The notes under the pieces are model-generated. The model saw nothing but the letters and a program-made list of their open reading frames with translations, was not told the DNA's origin and did no database searches. 64,000 nucleotides of DNA, taken from positions 1-64,000 of the forward strand of contig CAWBKF010000014.1 of assembly GCA_963789275.1 (NCBI GenBank), read 5' to 3'. The DNA is from DAHUYF01 sp963789275. Lineage in GTDB: Bacteria > Pseudomonadota > Alphaproteobacteria > ATCC43930 > CGMCC-115725. Of the stretch, positions 29,225 to 39,161 are shown piece after piece. A program made the translations under genes and the position numbers. Within the stretch, counting starts at the first letter, position 1, and the number at the start of each line of letters is the position of its first letter.

Positions 29225-30064
29225 GTGAGACTTGCCAAGACCACCGTCGCCGTCGTCACCGGCGCGGGCAGCGGCATCGGCCGCGCCTTGGCGCTGGCGC
29301 TGGCGCGCGAGGGCTGCGCGCTGGCGCTCGCCGACAGGGATTCGCATACCGTCGCCAACACCGCCGCCGAGGCGAAGAAAGCCGGCGCCGGCACGGTCTC
29401 GACCCATGCTGTCGATGTCGCCGATCTCGAAGCGATGACGCGGTTCCGCGACGAGGTGAAACAGGCGCACCAATACGTCCATCTCCTGGTCAACAATGCC
29501 GGAGTCGCGCTGGTCGGCGAGCTCGAGGAGCTGTCGGTGGACGACATGCGCTGGCTGGTCGATATCAATTTCTGGGGCGTGGTCTATGGCACGAGGCTCT
29601 TCCTGCCGTTGCTGCGCGAGAGCCGCCACGGCCATATCGTCAACATCTCCAGCATTCTCGGCATCGTGGCCGTAGCCGGGCAGAGCGCCTATGCCGCGAG
29701 CAAATTCGCGGTGCGCGGCTTCAGCGAGGCGGTGCGCCACGAGCTCGCCGACAGCGGCATCCGCGTCACCACCATCCATCCCGGGGGCGTGCGCACCAAC
29801 ATCGCGCGCCATGCGCGCCTGCCGGCGAAATCCGACCCGGCGCGGCGCGAGCAGATCGTGAAGGGCTTCGACCGGCTGGCGCGCACCACCCCCGACCACG
29901 CGGCGGCGCGCATCGTCCGCGCCATCAAGCGCAACCAGCAGCGCGTGATCATCGGTTCCGACGCCTGGATCATGGCGGCGCTGCGCTGGCTGATGCCGGT
30001 CAATTACTGGCGGGTGGTCGACCGCCTGCTGCCCAAGGAGCGGCGCAAGATCGGCAAAGGATGA
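29225..30064 (+). CDS. short-chain dehydrogenase/reductase (SadH-like)
   Basis: A 279-residue SDR. The cofactor site TGAGSGIGRALALAL is near residues 12-26, NNAG is near 91-94, Ser lies in NISSILG, and YAASK (Tyr/Lys) is near 158-162. The downstream ASK-F-AVRGFSEAVRHEL region is typical of the group with C-terminal membrane-proximal segments. GTG 29225 follows the hydrolase stop by two bases, so it is the last gene of the trio. The substrate is unknown. Confidence 0.88.
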   Translation: MRLAKTTVAVVTGAGSGIGRALALALAREGCALALADRDSHTVANTAAEAKKAGAGTVSTHAVDVADLEAMTRFRDEVKQAHQYVHLLVNNAGVALVGELEELSVDDMRWLVDINFWGVVYGTRLFLPLLRESRHGHIVNISSILGIVAVAGQSAYAASKFAVRGFSEAVRHELADSGIRVTTIHPGGVRTNIARHARLPAKSDPARREQIVKGFDRLARTTPDHAAARIVRAIKRNQQRVIIGSDAWIMAALRWLMPVNYWRVVDRLLPKERRKIGKG

Positions 30065-30153
30065 CGGCACCGCACGCCCTGGCCCGCCCTTGCCGCCGGC
30101 GGCGCGTCACCTATACTCCCGCCGCCCGCCTGTCTTGAAAGGTCTCTCGCGTC

Positions 30154-31365
<1,212 letters not shown>

Positions 31366-31399
31366 AGAATCAGGTGCTATCCCGACGCGAGCGGCTCTC

Positions 31400-31520
31400 G
31401 CGGTTGCTACGCAACCGCTGACGCCGCCACGGACAGACAACCCGTTCGATCGCTTCGCGATCGAACCCAGCGGGGCCGACCGCAGAGCGGTCGGCCGGGT
31501 TGTCCGCTTCGCGAGTTTGC
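31400..31520. repeat. hairpin-rich dispersed repeat after argG, copy C
   Basis: Three perfect hairpins stand in a row: GCGGTTGC/GCAACCGC (31400-31418), GTTCGATCGC/GCGATCGAAC (31444-31466) and GGCCGACCGC/GCGGTCGGCC (31474-31496). They are followed by GAGTTTGCCTAG. The TCGCGGTTGC core and TTTGCCTAG end are shared with other gaps. Likely also terminates argG and the convergent reductase gene. Confidence 0.6.
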
Positions 31521-32444
31521 CTAGATATCGAAAACCAACTTGCCGCGCAAATGGCGCGCTTCGCTTACGCGATGCGCTTCGGCGGCGTCGGCGAGCTTGT
31601 AATGGGTGATCGGTGGCGGCCGAACGGCGCCGGCCGCGACCAGCGCCACCATGCGCTCCAGATGGGCGCGGTCGCGGATGACGTTGGGGCGCAGCGTCGC
31701 GACATCCTTGCGGCTCGGCTGGAAGCCCGCCGGCGCCGGCGCGATCCAGACCAGCCGCCCCCCGGGCTTCAGCACGGCGTAGGAGGCGACTTGCACGGCG
31801 CCGCCGACGGTGTCGAACACCACGTCGCAGCCGGAGACCGTGGCGGCGAAGTCCTCGACATTGTAGTCGATCACCCGGTCGGCGCCGAGACCGCGCACAT
31901 AAGCGTGATTGGCGGCGCTGGCGGTGGTGATCACCGTGGCGCCGAGATGCTTGGCGAGCTGGATCGCGAAGCCGGCGACGCCGCCGGCGCCACCCTGGAT
32001 CAGGATGGTCTCGCCCCGTTTGAGCTGCGCCGTGTCTTCCAGCGCCCACAGCGCGGTAAGGCTGGTCAGCGCCAGGGCGGCGGCCTCGGCATGGCTGAGA
32101 CGATCGGGCTTCCTCGCGAGGATCGCCGCCTTGATCGCGATCTTCTCGGCATAGGCGCCTTCGACGCCTTGCTCGGTGACGCCGAACACCGCGTCGCCGA
32201 CCGCGAGATCGCCGACGCCGGCGCCCAGCGCACTGACCACGCCGGAGAAGTCGCGGCCGAGGATATGGGGGAAGTGGGTCAGGGTATAGCGGCCGCCGCC
32301 GAGCCGTACCTTGTAATCGGCGGCATTGACGCTCGCGGCGTGGATGTCGACGACCACCTCGCCCGGCCCTGCCACCGGATCCGGCGCCTCGCCATAGCGC
32401 AGCATTTCCGGCCCGCCATGCCCAAGCAGCAACACCGCCTTCAC
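31521..32444 (-). CDS. NADP-dependent quinone oxidoreductase/alcohol dehydrogenase-like protein
   Basis: A 307-residue medium-chain reductase. It has ASVNAADYKVRLG early, LGRDFSGVVSALG, and a Rossmann site IQGGAGGVAGFAIQLAKHLG near residue 145. Zinc ligands are absent, as in zeta-crystallin-like enzymes. GTG 32444 is chosen because AAGGAG lies seven bases upstream; a longer frame starting at 32510 is not needed. The cofactor is probably NADPH and the substrate a quinone or enone. Confidence 0.83.
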   Translation of the reverse strand: MKAVLLLGHGGPEMLRYGEAPDPVAGPGEVVVDIHAASVNAADYKVRLGGGRYTLTHFPHILGRDFSGVVSALGAGVGDLAVGDAVFGVTEQGVEGAYAEKIAIKAAILARKPDRLSHAEAAALALTSLTALWALEDTAQLKRGETILIQGGAGGVAGFAIQLAKHLGATVITTASAANHAYVRGLGADRVIDYNVEDFAATVSGCDVVFDTVGGAVQVASYAVLKPGGRLVWIAPAPAGFQPSRKDVATLRPNVIRDRAHLERMVALVAAGAVRPPPITHYKLADAAEAHRVSEARHLRGKLVFDI

Positions 32445-32539
32445 GGCCTTCTCCTTCGCAACCTTCCGTTCATGCGGGCGCAGGCTAGCCAAACGCCGCG
32501 CAGAGAGCAAAATCCCGCGGCCTCGGGCGACCCGGCGCC

Positions 32540-33560
32540 TCAGCCGGAAACGGTCGTGGCCGCCGCGCCGGCGAGATCGCGGCGGGCGGCGGCGGTGAGC
32601 TCGAACGAGCGCAGGCGCGCGGCGTGGTCGAAGATCTGCGCCGTGATCATGAGCTCGTCGGCGCCGGTGCGCGCGATGAAGGCGTCGAGGCCGCGCCGCA
32701 CGGTCTCGGGCGAGCCGACCACGGCGCAGGAGAGCGAGTGCGCCAGCATCGACCGCTCCAGCGGCGAGAGCAGCGCCTCGATGTCGTCGACCGGCGGCGG
32801 CAATGGCCCGGGCTGCCCGCGGCGCAGATTGACGAAGGCCTGTTGCAGCGAGGTGAAGAGACGCCGCGCCTCGCCGTCGGTGTCGGCGGCAAAGACGTTG
32901 AGTCCAAGCATGACGTGCGGCGCGGCGGTCTCGCCGGACGGGCGGAAGCGGCTGCGGTAGAGCTCGATCGCCGTCATCATCTGGTCCGGCGCGAAATGCG
33001 AGGCGAAGGCGAAGGGCAGCCCGAGCGCCGCGGCAAGCTGAGCGCCGAAGAGGCTCGATCCCAGGATCCAGACCGGTACCGCAAGGCCGGCGCCGGGAAC
33101 CGCGCGCACGCGCTGGCCGGGCTCGGCCGGCCGGAAATAGCTCATGAGCTCGACGACGCTGCGCGGAAAATCATCCTCGTCGCCCATCAGCGTGCGCCTG
33201 AGCGCGCGGGCGGTGAGCTGGTCGGTCCCCGGCGCGCGGCCGAGGCCGAGATCGATGCGGCCGGGATAAAGCGCCGCGAGCGTGCCGAACTGCTCGGCGA
33301 TCACCAGCGGCGCGTGGTTGGGCAGCATCACGCCGCCGGCGCCGACGCGGATGGTCGACGTGCCACCCGCGACATGGCCGATCACCACCGCGGTGGCGGC
33401 GCTGGCGATGCCGGGCATATTGTGGTGCTCGGCGAGCCAATAGCGGTTGTAGCCCCAGCGCTCGGCGTGGCGCGCGAGGTCGAGCGTGTTGCGCAGGGCG
33501 CTCTGAGGCGTCGCCGCCCGCCACGATCGGCGAAAGGTCGAGGACGGAGAACGGGATCAT
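32540..33560 (-). CDS. luciferase-like flavin monooxygenase (one-base frameshift)
   Basis: An LLM-class flavin-dependent monooxygenase of 339 residues after correction. The start (MIPFSVLDLSPIVAGG) is read from ATG 33560. The following LRNTLDLARHAERWGYNRY and WLAEHHNMPGIASAATA are in the next frame, which runs to 32540. One extra base near 33500 explains the shift. IGHVAGGTSTIRVGAGGVML, QFGTLAALYPGRIDLGLGRAPG and WILGSSLFGAQLAAALGLPF mark the family (group of MsnO8/YhbW-like proteins). It uses FMNH2 supplied by a reductase; the substrate is unknown. Confidence 0.85.
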
Positions 33561-33588
33561 GAGCGTGGTCTCGGGGCTCGCGCTGCCG

Positions 33589-34380
33589 TCACCACTTGTT
33601 CCTGAGCTCGCGGAGCTTCAGGAAGACCGTCTTCGCATCGGGCTGGTCGGGCAGGTCGGGAAAGGCCACGCGCAGACGGGCGATCACCGAGGGGCTGCTG
33701 AGCCGGAAGAACGTGTTGATCTCCTTCTCCAGCTGCAGCGTGGTCACCAGCGGCTTCGCCGGATTCTGCTGCTTCATCGCCGGCAGCAGCGCCTTCGCCT
33801 TGGCATTGTCCGGCTCGCGGTCGAGGGTGAAGGCGAGATTGTTCGCGATGTAGTCATGGCCGGGATAGACCAGCGTCGCTTCCGGCAATTTGGCGAGCTG
33901 GCCGGCAAACGTGTTGTAAAGCTCGCTGGGGTGGCCGCCATTGTGGCAATTGCCGGCGCCGGCGTTGAACAGCGTGTCGCCGCAGAAGAGGGCCGGCGTA
34001 TCGCCGTGCGCCCGCAGGCAGATATGGCACATGGTATGGCCCGGCGTATCAAGGCATTCGAGCTCGACCGTCTTGCCGATCCGGATCACATCGCCGGCGC
34101 TGAGCCCCCGATCCATGCCCGGGATCTTGTCCTTGGCATTCGCATGCGCCAGCACCTTGGCGCCGGTGGCCGCGACCATCTGCGGGTTGCCGCCGGTGTG
34201 GTCGCGGTGCTCATGGGTGTTGAGGATCTGGGTGATGGTCCAGCCCTTCGTCTTGGCCGCGGCCAGGCATTTCTCATGGTCCAGGGGGTCGACGGCCAGC
34301 GCCTCGCCGGTTTCGCCGCAGGCGATCAGGTAGTTGAAGTTGCGATAGGCGTTGGCGGTCCAGATCTGCTCGACGAGCAT
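33589..34380 (-). CDS. gloB: hydroxyacylglutathione hydrolase-type metallo-beta-lactamase (glyoxalase II)
   Basis: A 263-residue metallo-beta-lactamase-fold hydrolase. The binuclear metal site is THEHRDH (55-61), with His115 in DTPGHT, Asp135 in FCGDTLF and His175 in YPGHDY, the glyoxalase II set. The C-terminal helical part holds REPDNAKAKALLPAM and a final LKLRELRNKW. The predicted reaction is S-lactoylglutathione to lactate and glutathione. ATG 34380 gives MLVEQIWTANAYRNFNYLI, the usual start. The same strand carries the LLM gene 28 bases downstream. Confidence 0.85.
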   Translation of the reverse strand: MLVEQIWTANAYRNFNYLIACGETGEALAVDPLDHEKCLAAAKTKGWTITQILNTHEHRDHTGGNPQMVAATGAKVLAHANAKDKIPGMDRGLSAGDVIRIGKTVELECLDTPGHTMCHICLRAHGDTPALFCGDTLFNAGAGNCHNGGHPSELYNTFAGQLAKLPEATLVYPGHDYIANNLAFTLDREPDNAKAKALLPAMKQQNPAKPLVTTLQLEKEINTFFRLSSPSVIARLRVAFPDLPDQPDAKTVFLKLRELRNKW

Positions 34381-34473
34381 GGCATGTCCCCATGGTATGC
34401 GGCCGAGAAGGGAATGTAGGGTCGCCGCCGGCACTCCGCCATCCCCGTCGCGGCGCGCAAGCCCGCTGGGCTC

Positions 34474-36510
34474 CTATGCGTCGGCCTCGGCAAGGCCGCG
34501 CTCTCGCAGCAGCGCCGCGATACGCGGGGCACGGCCGCGGAAGGCGATATAGAGCGCCATCGGATCCTCGGTATCGCCGGCGGCATAGATGCGCTCGAGC
34601 CGTGCGGCAAGCGCGGGATCGAACAGATTGCCCGTCTCGGTGAAGGCGGCGAAGCCGTCGGCATCGAGTGTCTCCGCCCAGAGATAAGCATAATAGCCCG
34701 CCGCATAGCCGCTGCTGGCGAAGAGATGCTGGAAATGCGCGGGGCGATGGCGCAGCGGAATCGCGGCGGGCATGCCGATCCGCGCCAGCACTTCGCGCTC
34801 GAAAGCCGCGGGATCGAGACTCTCCGCCGCGGGGCTGCGATGAAGCGCGAGATCGAACAACGCCGCGGCGGTGTACTCGACCGTAGCGAAACCCTGGTTG
34901 AAGTTGCGCGCCGCAAGCAGGCGCCGCTGCAGCTCCTCGGGGAGCGGCAGACCGGTCTCATAATGCCGGGCGAAGCGCCGCAGGGTCTCCGGTGCCGACA
35001 TCCAATGCTCGTAGATCTGGGACGGAAACTCGACGAAATCGCGCCGCACCGCGGTGCCGGATTGCGAAGGGTAGCGCACCCGGCTGAGCAGCCCGTGCAG
35101 CCCATGACCGAATTCGTGGAACAGCGTCTCGGCCTCGTCGAAGCTCAGCAAAGTCGGCGCGCCCTTGGCGAAATTGTTGTTGTTGACGACGATCGGCGTG
35201 ACCTCGCCATCGAAGGATTCCTGGTCGCGATAGCTGTTCATCCAGGCGCCGGAATGCTTGTCGGGCCGCGCGAAATTGTCGTGGAGAAAGAGGCCGACCG
35301 GACGCTCCTCGCGGTCGCGCACCTCGTAGGCGCGCACATCCGGGTGATAAAGCGGCAGGTCGCGGCGTTCGATGAAGCCTATGCCGAAGAGCCGCCCGGC
35401 GGTATCGAAAGCGGCGCGCACCATGTCGTCGAGCACGAAATAGGGCTTCACCTCGGCTTCGTCGAGAGCGTAGCGGGCGCGCCGCAGCTTCTCGGCGTAA
35501 TAGCGCCAGTCCCAGGGCTCGATCGACGCGTTGAGGCCGTCCGCCTGCGCCAGCGCCTGCAGCTCCGCCGCCTCGGCGGCGGCCTTGCGCTTGGCCGGCG
35601 CCCACACCTCCAGCAGCAAACGCTCGACCGCGGTGGCGTCCTTCGCCATGGAATCGTCGAGCGCATAGGCGGCGTAATCGTCATAGCCGAGAAGCCGCGC
35701 CTGCTCGGCGCGCAAAGCGACGATCTCGCGGATGAGCGGCAGGTTGTCGTGCTCGCCGGGCAGGGATCCGCGGCGCGTCCAGGCGTCGAACACCGCGCGC
35801 CTGAGATCGCGCCGCGACGAGAAGGTGAGGAACGGCTCGACCGAGGAGCGGGAGAGCGTGACGACATGAGCCCCGGCGACACCGCGGGCGCGCGCCGCTT
35901 CGGCGGCGGCGTCGCGGACGAAGCCCGGCAGCCCCTCGAGATCGCCTTCGCCCAGCACAAGATGCCACGCCTTCTCGTCATGGAGCACGTTCTGGCCGAA
36001 CAGCGTCTGCAGCGTGGCGAGGCGCTCGGAGATCGCCGCCAGGCGCGTCTTCGCCGCCGCCGGCAGCTGCGCACCGTCGCGCACCAGGTTGAGGTGATGC
36101 CGCTCGAGGAGGCGGTGCTGATCGGGCGCCAGGCTCAGCGCGGCGCGGCGCGCGTGGAGATCGGCGACGCGGGAAAACAATCCGGGATCGAGCGCGATGC
36201 GCATGCGGTGCTGGGCGAGCTTGGGCGCGTAGTCGCGGGCGACCGCCTCGAGCGCCGCACTGGTGTTGCTGCCGTTGAGGTTGGAGAAGACGTTGCCCAC
36301 CCGCGTGAGCAGCCGGCCGCTGCGCTCCATCGCCTCGACCGTGTTGGCAAAACTCGGCGTCTCCGCATTCTGCGCGATGGCGGCGATCTCGGCGAGATGC
36401 TCCGTCATGCCGCGGTCGAAGGCCGGCGGGAAATGCTCGGGTCGGATGCGATCGAAGGGCGGCAGGCCGAACGGCGTCGTCCAGCTCTCGAAGAAGGGAT
36501 TGTCGCTCAT
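34474..36510 (-). CDS. M3-family metallopeptidase (dipeptidyl carboxypeptidase/oligopeptidase A type)
   Basis: A 678-residue zinc peptidase of clan MA family M3. The zinc motif HEFGH is at residues 465-469, in DEAETLFHEFGHGLHGLLS, followed by VEFPSQIYEHW with the third ligand Glu. The late FASSGYAAGYYAYLWAE substrate-binding block is present. Length fits Dcp (about 680). No signal peptide is seen, so it is probably cytosolic and trims peptides. The frame is intact over 2 kb. ATG 36510 begins MSDNPFFESW. Confidence 0.93.
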   Translation of the reverse strand: MSDNPFFESWTTPFGLPPFDRIRPEHFPPAFDRGMTEHLAEIAAIAQNAETPSFANTVEAMERSGRLLTRVGNVFSNLNGSNTSAALEAVARDYAPKLAQHRMRIALDPGLFSRVADLHARRAALSLAPDQHRLLERHHLNLVRDGAQLPAAAKTRLAAISERLATLQTLFGQNVLHDEKAWHLVLGEGDLEGLPGFVRDAAAEAARARGVAGAHVVTLSRSSVEPFLTFSSRRDLRRAVFDAWTRRGSLPGEHDNLPLIREIVALRAEQARLLGYDDYAAYALDDSMAKDATAVERLLLEVWAPAKRKAAAEAAELQALAQADGLNASIEPWDWRYYAEKLRRARYALDEAEVKPYFVLDDMVRAAFDTAGRLFGIGFIERRDLPLYHPDVRAYEVRDREERPVGLFLHDNFARPDKHSGAWMNSYRDQESFDGEVTPIVVNNNNFAKGAPTLLSFDEAETLFHEFGHGLHGLLSRVRYPSQSGTAVRRDFVEFPSQIYEHWMSAPETLRRFARHYETGLPLPEELQRRLLAARNFNQGFATVEYTAAALFDLALHRSPAAESLDPAAFEREVLARIGMPAAIPLRHRPAHFQHLFASSGYAAGYYAYLWAETLDADGFAAFTETGNLFDPALAARLERIYAAGDTEDPMALYIAFRGRAPRIAALLRERGLAEADA

Positions 36511-36750
36511 GGGCGCAGTCTAGCCGAGCGGCCGGCTACGCCAAAGGTTAACACCGCGGCGTGCGCCAACCCTCGCAAGCCATTGTTTTAAATCGATTTT
36601 TGGTTGTGATTGGACCCGAGATGGTTTCGTCATAGACTATTTACCGGTGCGCCGGAGCCGGTCATGCTCGGCCGGCGCCGGCTTTGCAAAAAAGGGCGGC
36701 CCGGTGCCGCACCGGCCATGGTCGCCTCGGATTGTCTGGAGGAGACACCG

Positions 36751-37185
36751 ATGAATGTCGAAGCAATTCTGCGTGGCAAGGGAACCCGCGTCGCCACCGT
36801 CTCGCCGCAAGCCAGCGTCGCCGACGCGGTCAGCACGCTTCAGCGCGAGCGCGTCGGCGCGCTGGTGGTAAGCCGGGAGGGCGGCACCGTCGACGGCATC
36901 CTATCCGAGCGCGACATCATCCAAGGCCTGGCCGGACTCGGCGCCAGCCTGCTCGAGAGCAAGGTGGAGCAGCTCATGACGCGGCGCGTCTTTACCTGCA
37001 CGCCGCGCGACAACGTCGCCGACCTCGCCGCCGAGATGACACAGCGGCGCATCCGCCACATCCCGGTGCTGCGCGACGGCCTGCTTGCCGGCATCGTCAG
37101 CATCGGCGACGTGGTCAAGGCGCGTCTCGACGAGATGGAATACGAGACGAACTCGCTCAGGAGCTTCATCGCCGGCGCGACGTAA
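36751..37185 (+). CDS. CBS-pair domain protein
   Basis: A 144-residue protein formed by two CBS motifs (about 8-60 and 72-125), with VGALVVSREGGTVDGILSER and RIRHIPVLRDGLLAGIVSIGD as the matched halves. Such stand-alone pairs bind adenine nucleotides and sense energy state; the target is unknown. ATG 36751 has GGAGGAGA seven bases upstream; a longer upstream frame from 36610 is not supported. The 240-base gap before it contains GC-rich palindromes (about 36655-36690) and no gene. Confidence 0.87.
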   Translation: MNVEAILRGKGTRVATVSPQASVADAVSTLQRERVGALVVSREGGTVDGILSERDIIQGLAGLGASLLESKVEQLMTRRVFTCTPRDNVADLAAEMTQRRIRHIPVLRDGLLAGIVSIGDVVKARLDEMEYETNSLRSFIAGAT

Positions 37186-37278
37186 AGCGCCGTCACAAGC
37201 CCGTGAGAGTCGCTTCGCGCGGCATCGGTTGACGCCATATCCGTGAGAGCGTCTGCACGGCGATGAGGCGCGGCCATG

Positions 37279-37767
37279 ATGGCTGTCAGGCGGCTTTGCG
37301 TGTTGCTCGTGGTGGCGCTGGCGGGTTGCGCCGGCCCATCGCCGATCTTCGACGCTATCGCCGGCACCCTCGCGCCGGCGCCACCCGATCAGGCGCGCAT
37401 TTTCGTCTACCGCGATTTCGAGCCCTATCAGAGCCTCTCTTGGGTCCCGGTCTTCCTCAATCGCGAGGAGGCCGGCGCCGTCGGCCCCGGCCATGTGATC
37501 CTGCGCGATGTGCCGCCGGGCGTGTATCGCATCGAGGCGAAGAGCGAAGGCCTGTGGCCCGACCAGGCGAAGACGGTGACCGCCATGGCCGGCCAGACGA
37601 TCTATGCCAAGATCACATCGTTCAAAGGCCTCAACCCCACGGTCAGCAGCGGCGGCGCGACCATGACGACCTTCGTGGTGACCCTGACGGATCCCGCCAC
37701 CGCGCGGCATGAGATCGCCACGCTCTGGTACACGGCAAAGGCACGCCGGCCGGCGGTCGCGGGATAG
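37279..37767 (+). CDS. lipoprotein, DUF2846-like
   Basis: A 162-residue lipoprotein with signal MAVRRLCVLLVVALAGC and lipobox LAGC (Cys17). The mature part has ARIFVYRDFEPYQSLSWVPV, then GHVILRDVPPGVYRIEAK and TVTAMAGQTIYAKITS. This layout of an FVYR start and a PPG-Y turn is typical of DUF2846-like beta-sandwich lipoproteins. Function unknown. Two adjacent ATG codons (37276, 37279) could start it. It is a single gene. Confidence 0.7.
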   Translation: MAVRRLCVLLVVALAGCAGPSPIFDAIAGTLAPAPPDQARIFVYRDFEPYQSLSWVPVFLNREEAGAVGPGHVILRDVPPGVYRIEAKSEGLWPDQAKTVTAMAGQTIYAKITSFKGLNPTVSSGGATMTTFVVTLTDPATARHEIATLWYTAKARRPAVAG

Positions 37768-37854
37768 CAGCCCGATCCGCGCGAAGCGCCGCCGGCTGGT
37801 CTCGGGCGCCGCGTCAGATATGATAGGCGCCCTCCGAGCCAGCTGGGTTCCCGC

Positions 37855-39126
37855 ATGCGCATCGAGATCATCTGCACCGGCGACGAAGTCCTCACCGGCA
37901 AGACCGTCAATACGAATTTCAGCCATATGAGCCAGAAGCTCGAGGATGTCGGGCTTGCCGTGCGCTGGGGAACCATCGTCGGCGACGACCGCGAGGCGCT
38001 GCTGGGCGCCTTCCAGCTGGCGGCGGAGCGGGCCGAGGCGGTGGTGGTGAATGGCGGCCTCGGCCCCACCGTCGACGATCTCTCGCAGGAGGTCGCCGCC
38101 CGCGCCGCCGGCGTCGATCTCGTGCTCGACGAGGCCTGGCTGGCGCGGATGGAGGAGTTCTTCCGCCGCCGCAGCCGCGTGATGCCGCCCAACAACCGCA
38201 AGCAGGCGATGCTGCCGGCGACGGCGGAGCGGCTCGACAATCCCGTCGGCACCGCCTGCGGCTTCGCGCTCGACATCGGCAAGGCACGGTTCTTCTTCAC
38301 GCCGGGCGTGCCGCGCGAGATGCGGCGCATGGTCGAGGACCAGGTGGTGCCGCGGCTGCTCGCCCGCAGCGGCCAGCAGACGGTGATCCATCTCAAGCGA
38401 TTTCATTCCTATGGCCTCGGCGAATCGCATGTCGACACGCTGCTCGCCGGCATCGAGGCTTTAGCGCCGGGCGGTGGCGTCAAGCTCGGCTTCCGCGCCC
38501 ATTACCCGCAGCTCGAGACCAAGCTCGCCGTGCGCGGCGCGAGCCGCGAGGACGTGGCGCTGAAGCTCGAGCCGGTGACGGCCGAGCTGCGCCGGCGGCT
38601 CGGCAACTTCATCATTGCCGAGGACGACCAGACGCTCGAAGGCGTCGTGCTCGCAGCGCTCAGCGCGCGCGGCTGGCCGCTGGCGCTGGTCGAGACATTC
38701 ACCGGCGGCCAGATCGCGACGCGGCTCGCGGCGCTGCCCGGCGCCGAGCAGGTACTGCGCCGGGCGGTGGTGTCGCGCGATCTGGCGCAGATTGCTGCCG
38801 CGGTGGGCCATGCCGGCCCGTGGTCCGGCGCCCCCGGCGACGGCACGCTCGCCGTGGCGGTGGCGCAGGCGGCGCGGCGCGGCGCCGATGCGGCGATCGG
38901 CCTTGCCGTGCTGGTCGAGGTCGATGAGGGCGAAGACCGGATCGATGTCGGCGGCACCATCACCATCGGCATCGCCACCGCCGAGGAGAGTGCCAGCCGG
39001 CGCGCGCGGCTGCTGGGCGGGCGCGAGTGGCTTCGCCTCGGCGCCGTGGAGATGGCGCTCGACTGCCTGCGCCGGCGGCTCCAGGGCCTGCCGTTGAACG
39101 AGCGGACCGATTTCGAGAAGGTCTGA
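37855..39126 (+). CDS. CinA-like protein with degenerate C-terminal amidase domain
   Basis: A 423-residue two-domain protein. The N-terminal MoCF/CinA domain begins IEIICTGDEVLTGKTVNTN and includes NGGLGPTVDDLSQEV and FFFTPGVPREMRRMVEDQVV. It is linked to a C-terminal CinA (nicotinamide-nucleotide amidase) domain from about residue 260. The usual AESCTGG nucleophile motif reads VETFTGGQIATRL here, with Ser replaced by Thr and Cys by Phe, so amidase activity may be lost, as in the E. coli YfaY-type protein. ATG 37855 is the natural start. The convergent giant repeat gene ends 36 bases downstream. Confidence 0.83.
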   Translation: MRIEIICTGDEVLTGKTVNTNFSHMSQKLEDVGLAVRWGTIVGDDREALLGAFQLAAERAEAVVVNGGLGPTVDDLSQEVAARAAGVDLVLDEAWLARMEEFFRRRSRVMPPNNRKQAMLPATAERLDNPVGTACGFALDIGKARFFFTPGVPREMRRMVEDQVVPRLLARSGQQTVIHLKRFHSYGLGESHVDTLLAGIEALAPGGGVKLGFRAHYPQLETKLAVRGASREDVALKLEPVTAELRRRLGNFIIAEDDQTLEGVVLAALSARGWPLALVETFTGGQIATRLAALPGAEQVLRRAVVSRDLAQIAAAVGHAGPWSGAPGDGTLAVAVAQAARRGADAAIGLAVLVEVDEGEDRIDVGGTITIGIATAEESASRRARLLGGREWLRLGAVEMALDCLRRRLQGLPLNERTDFEKV

Positions 39127-39161
39127 TGCCCGGCGCCCGTGTGACCCGGAACGACGGGCGC

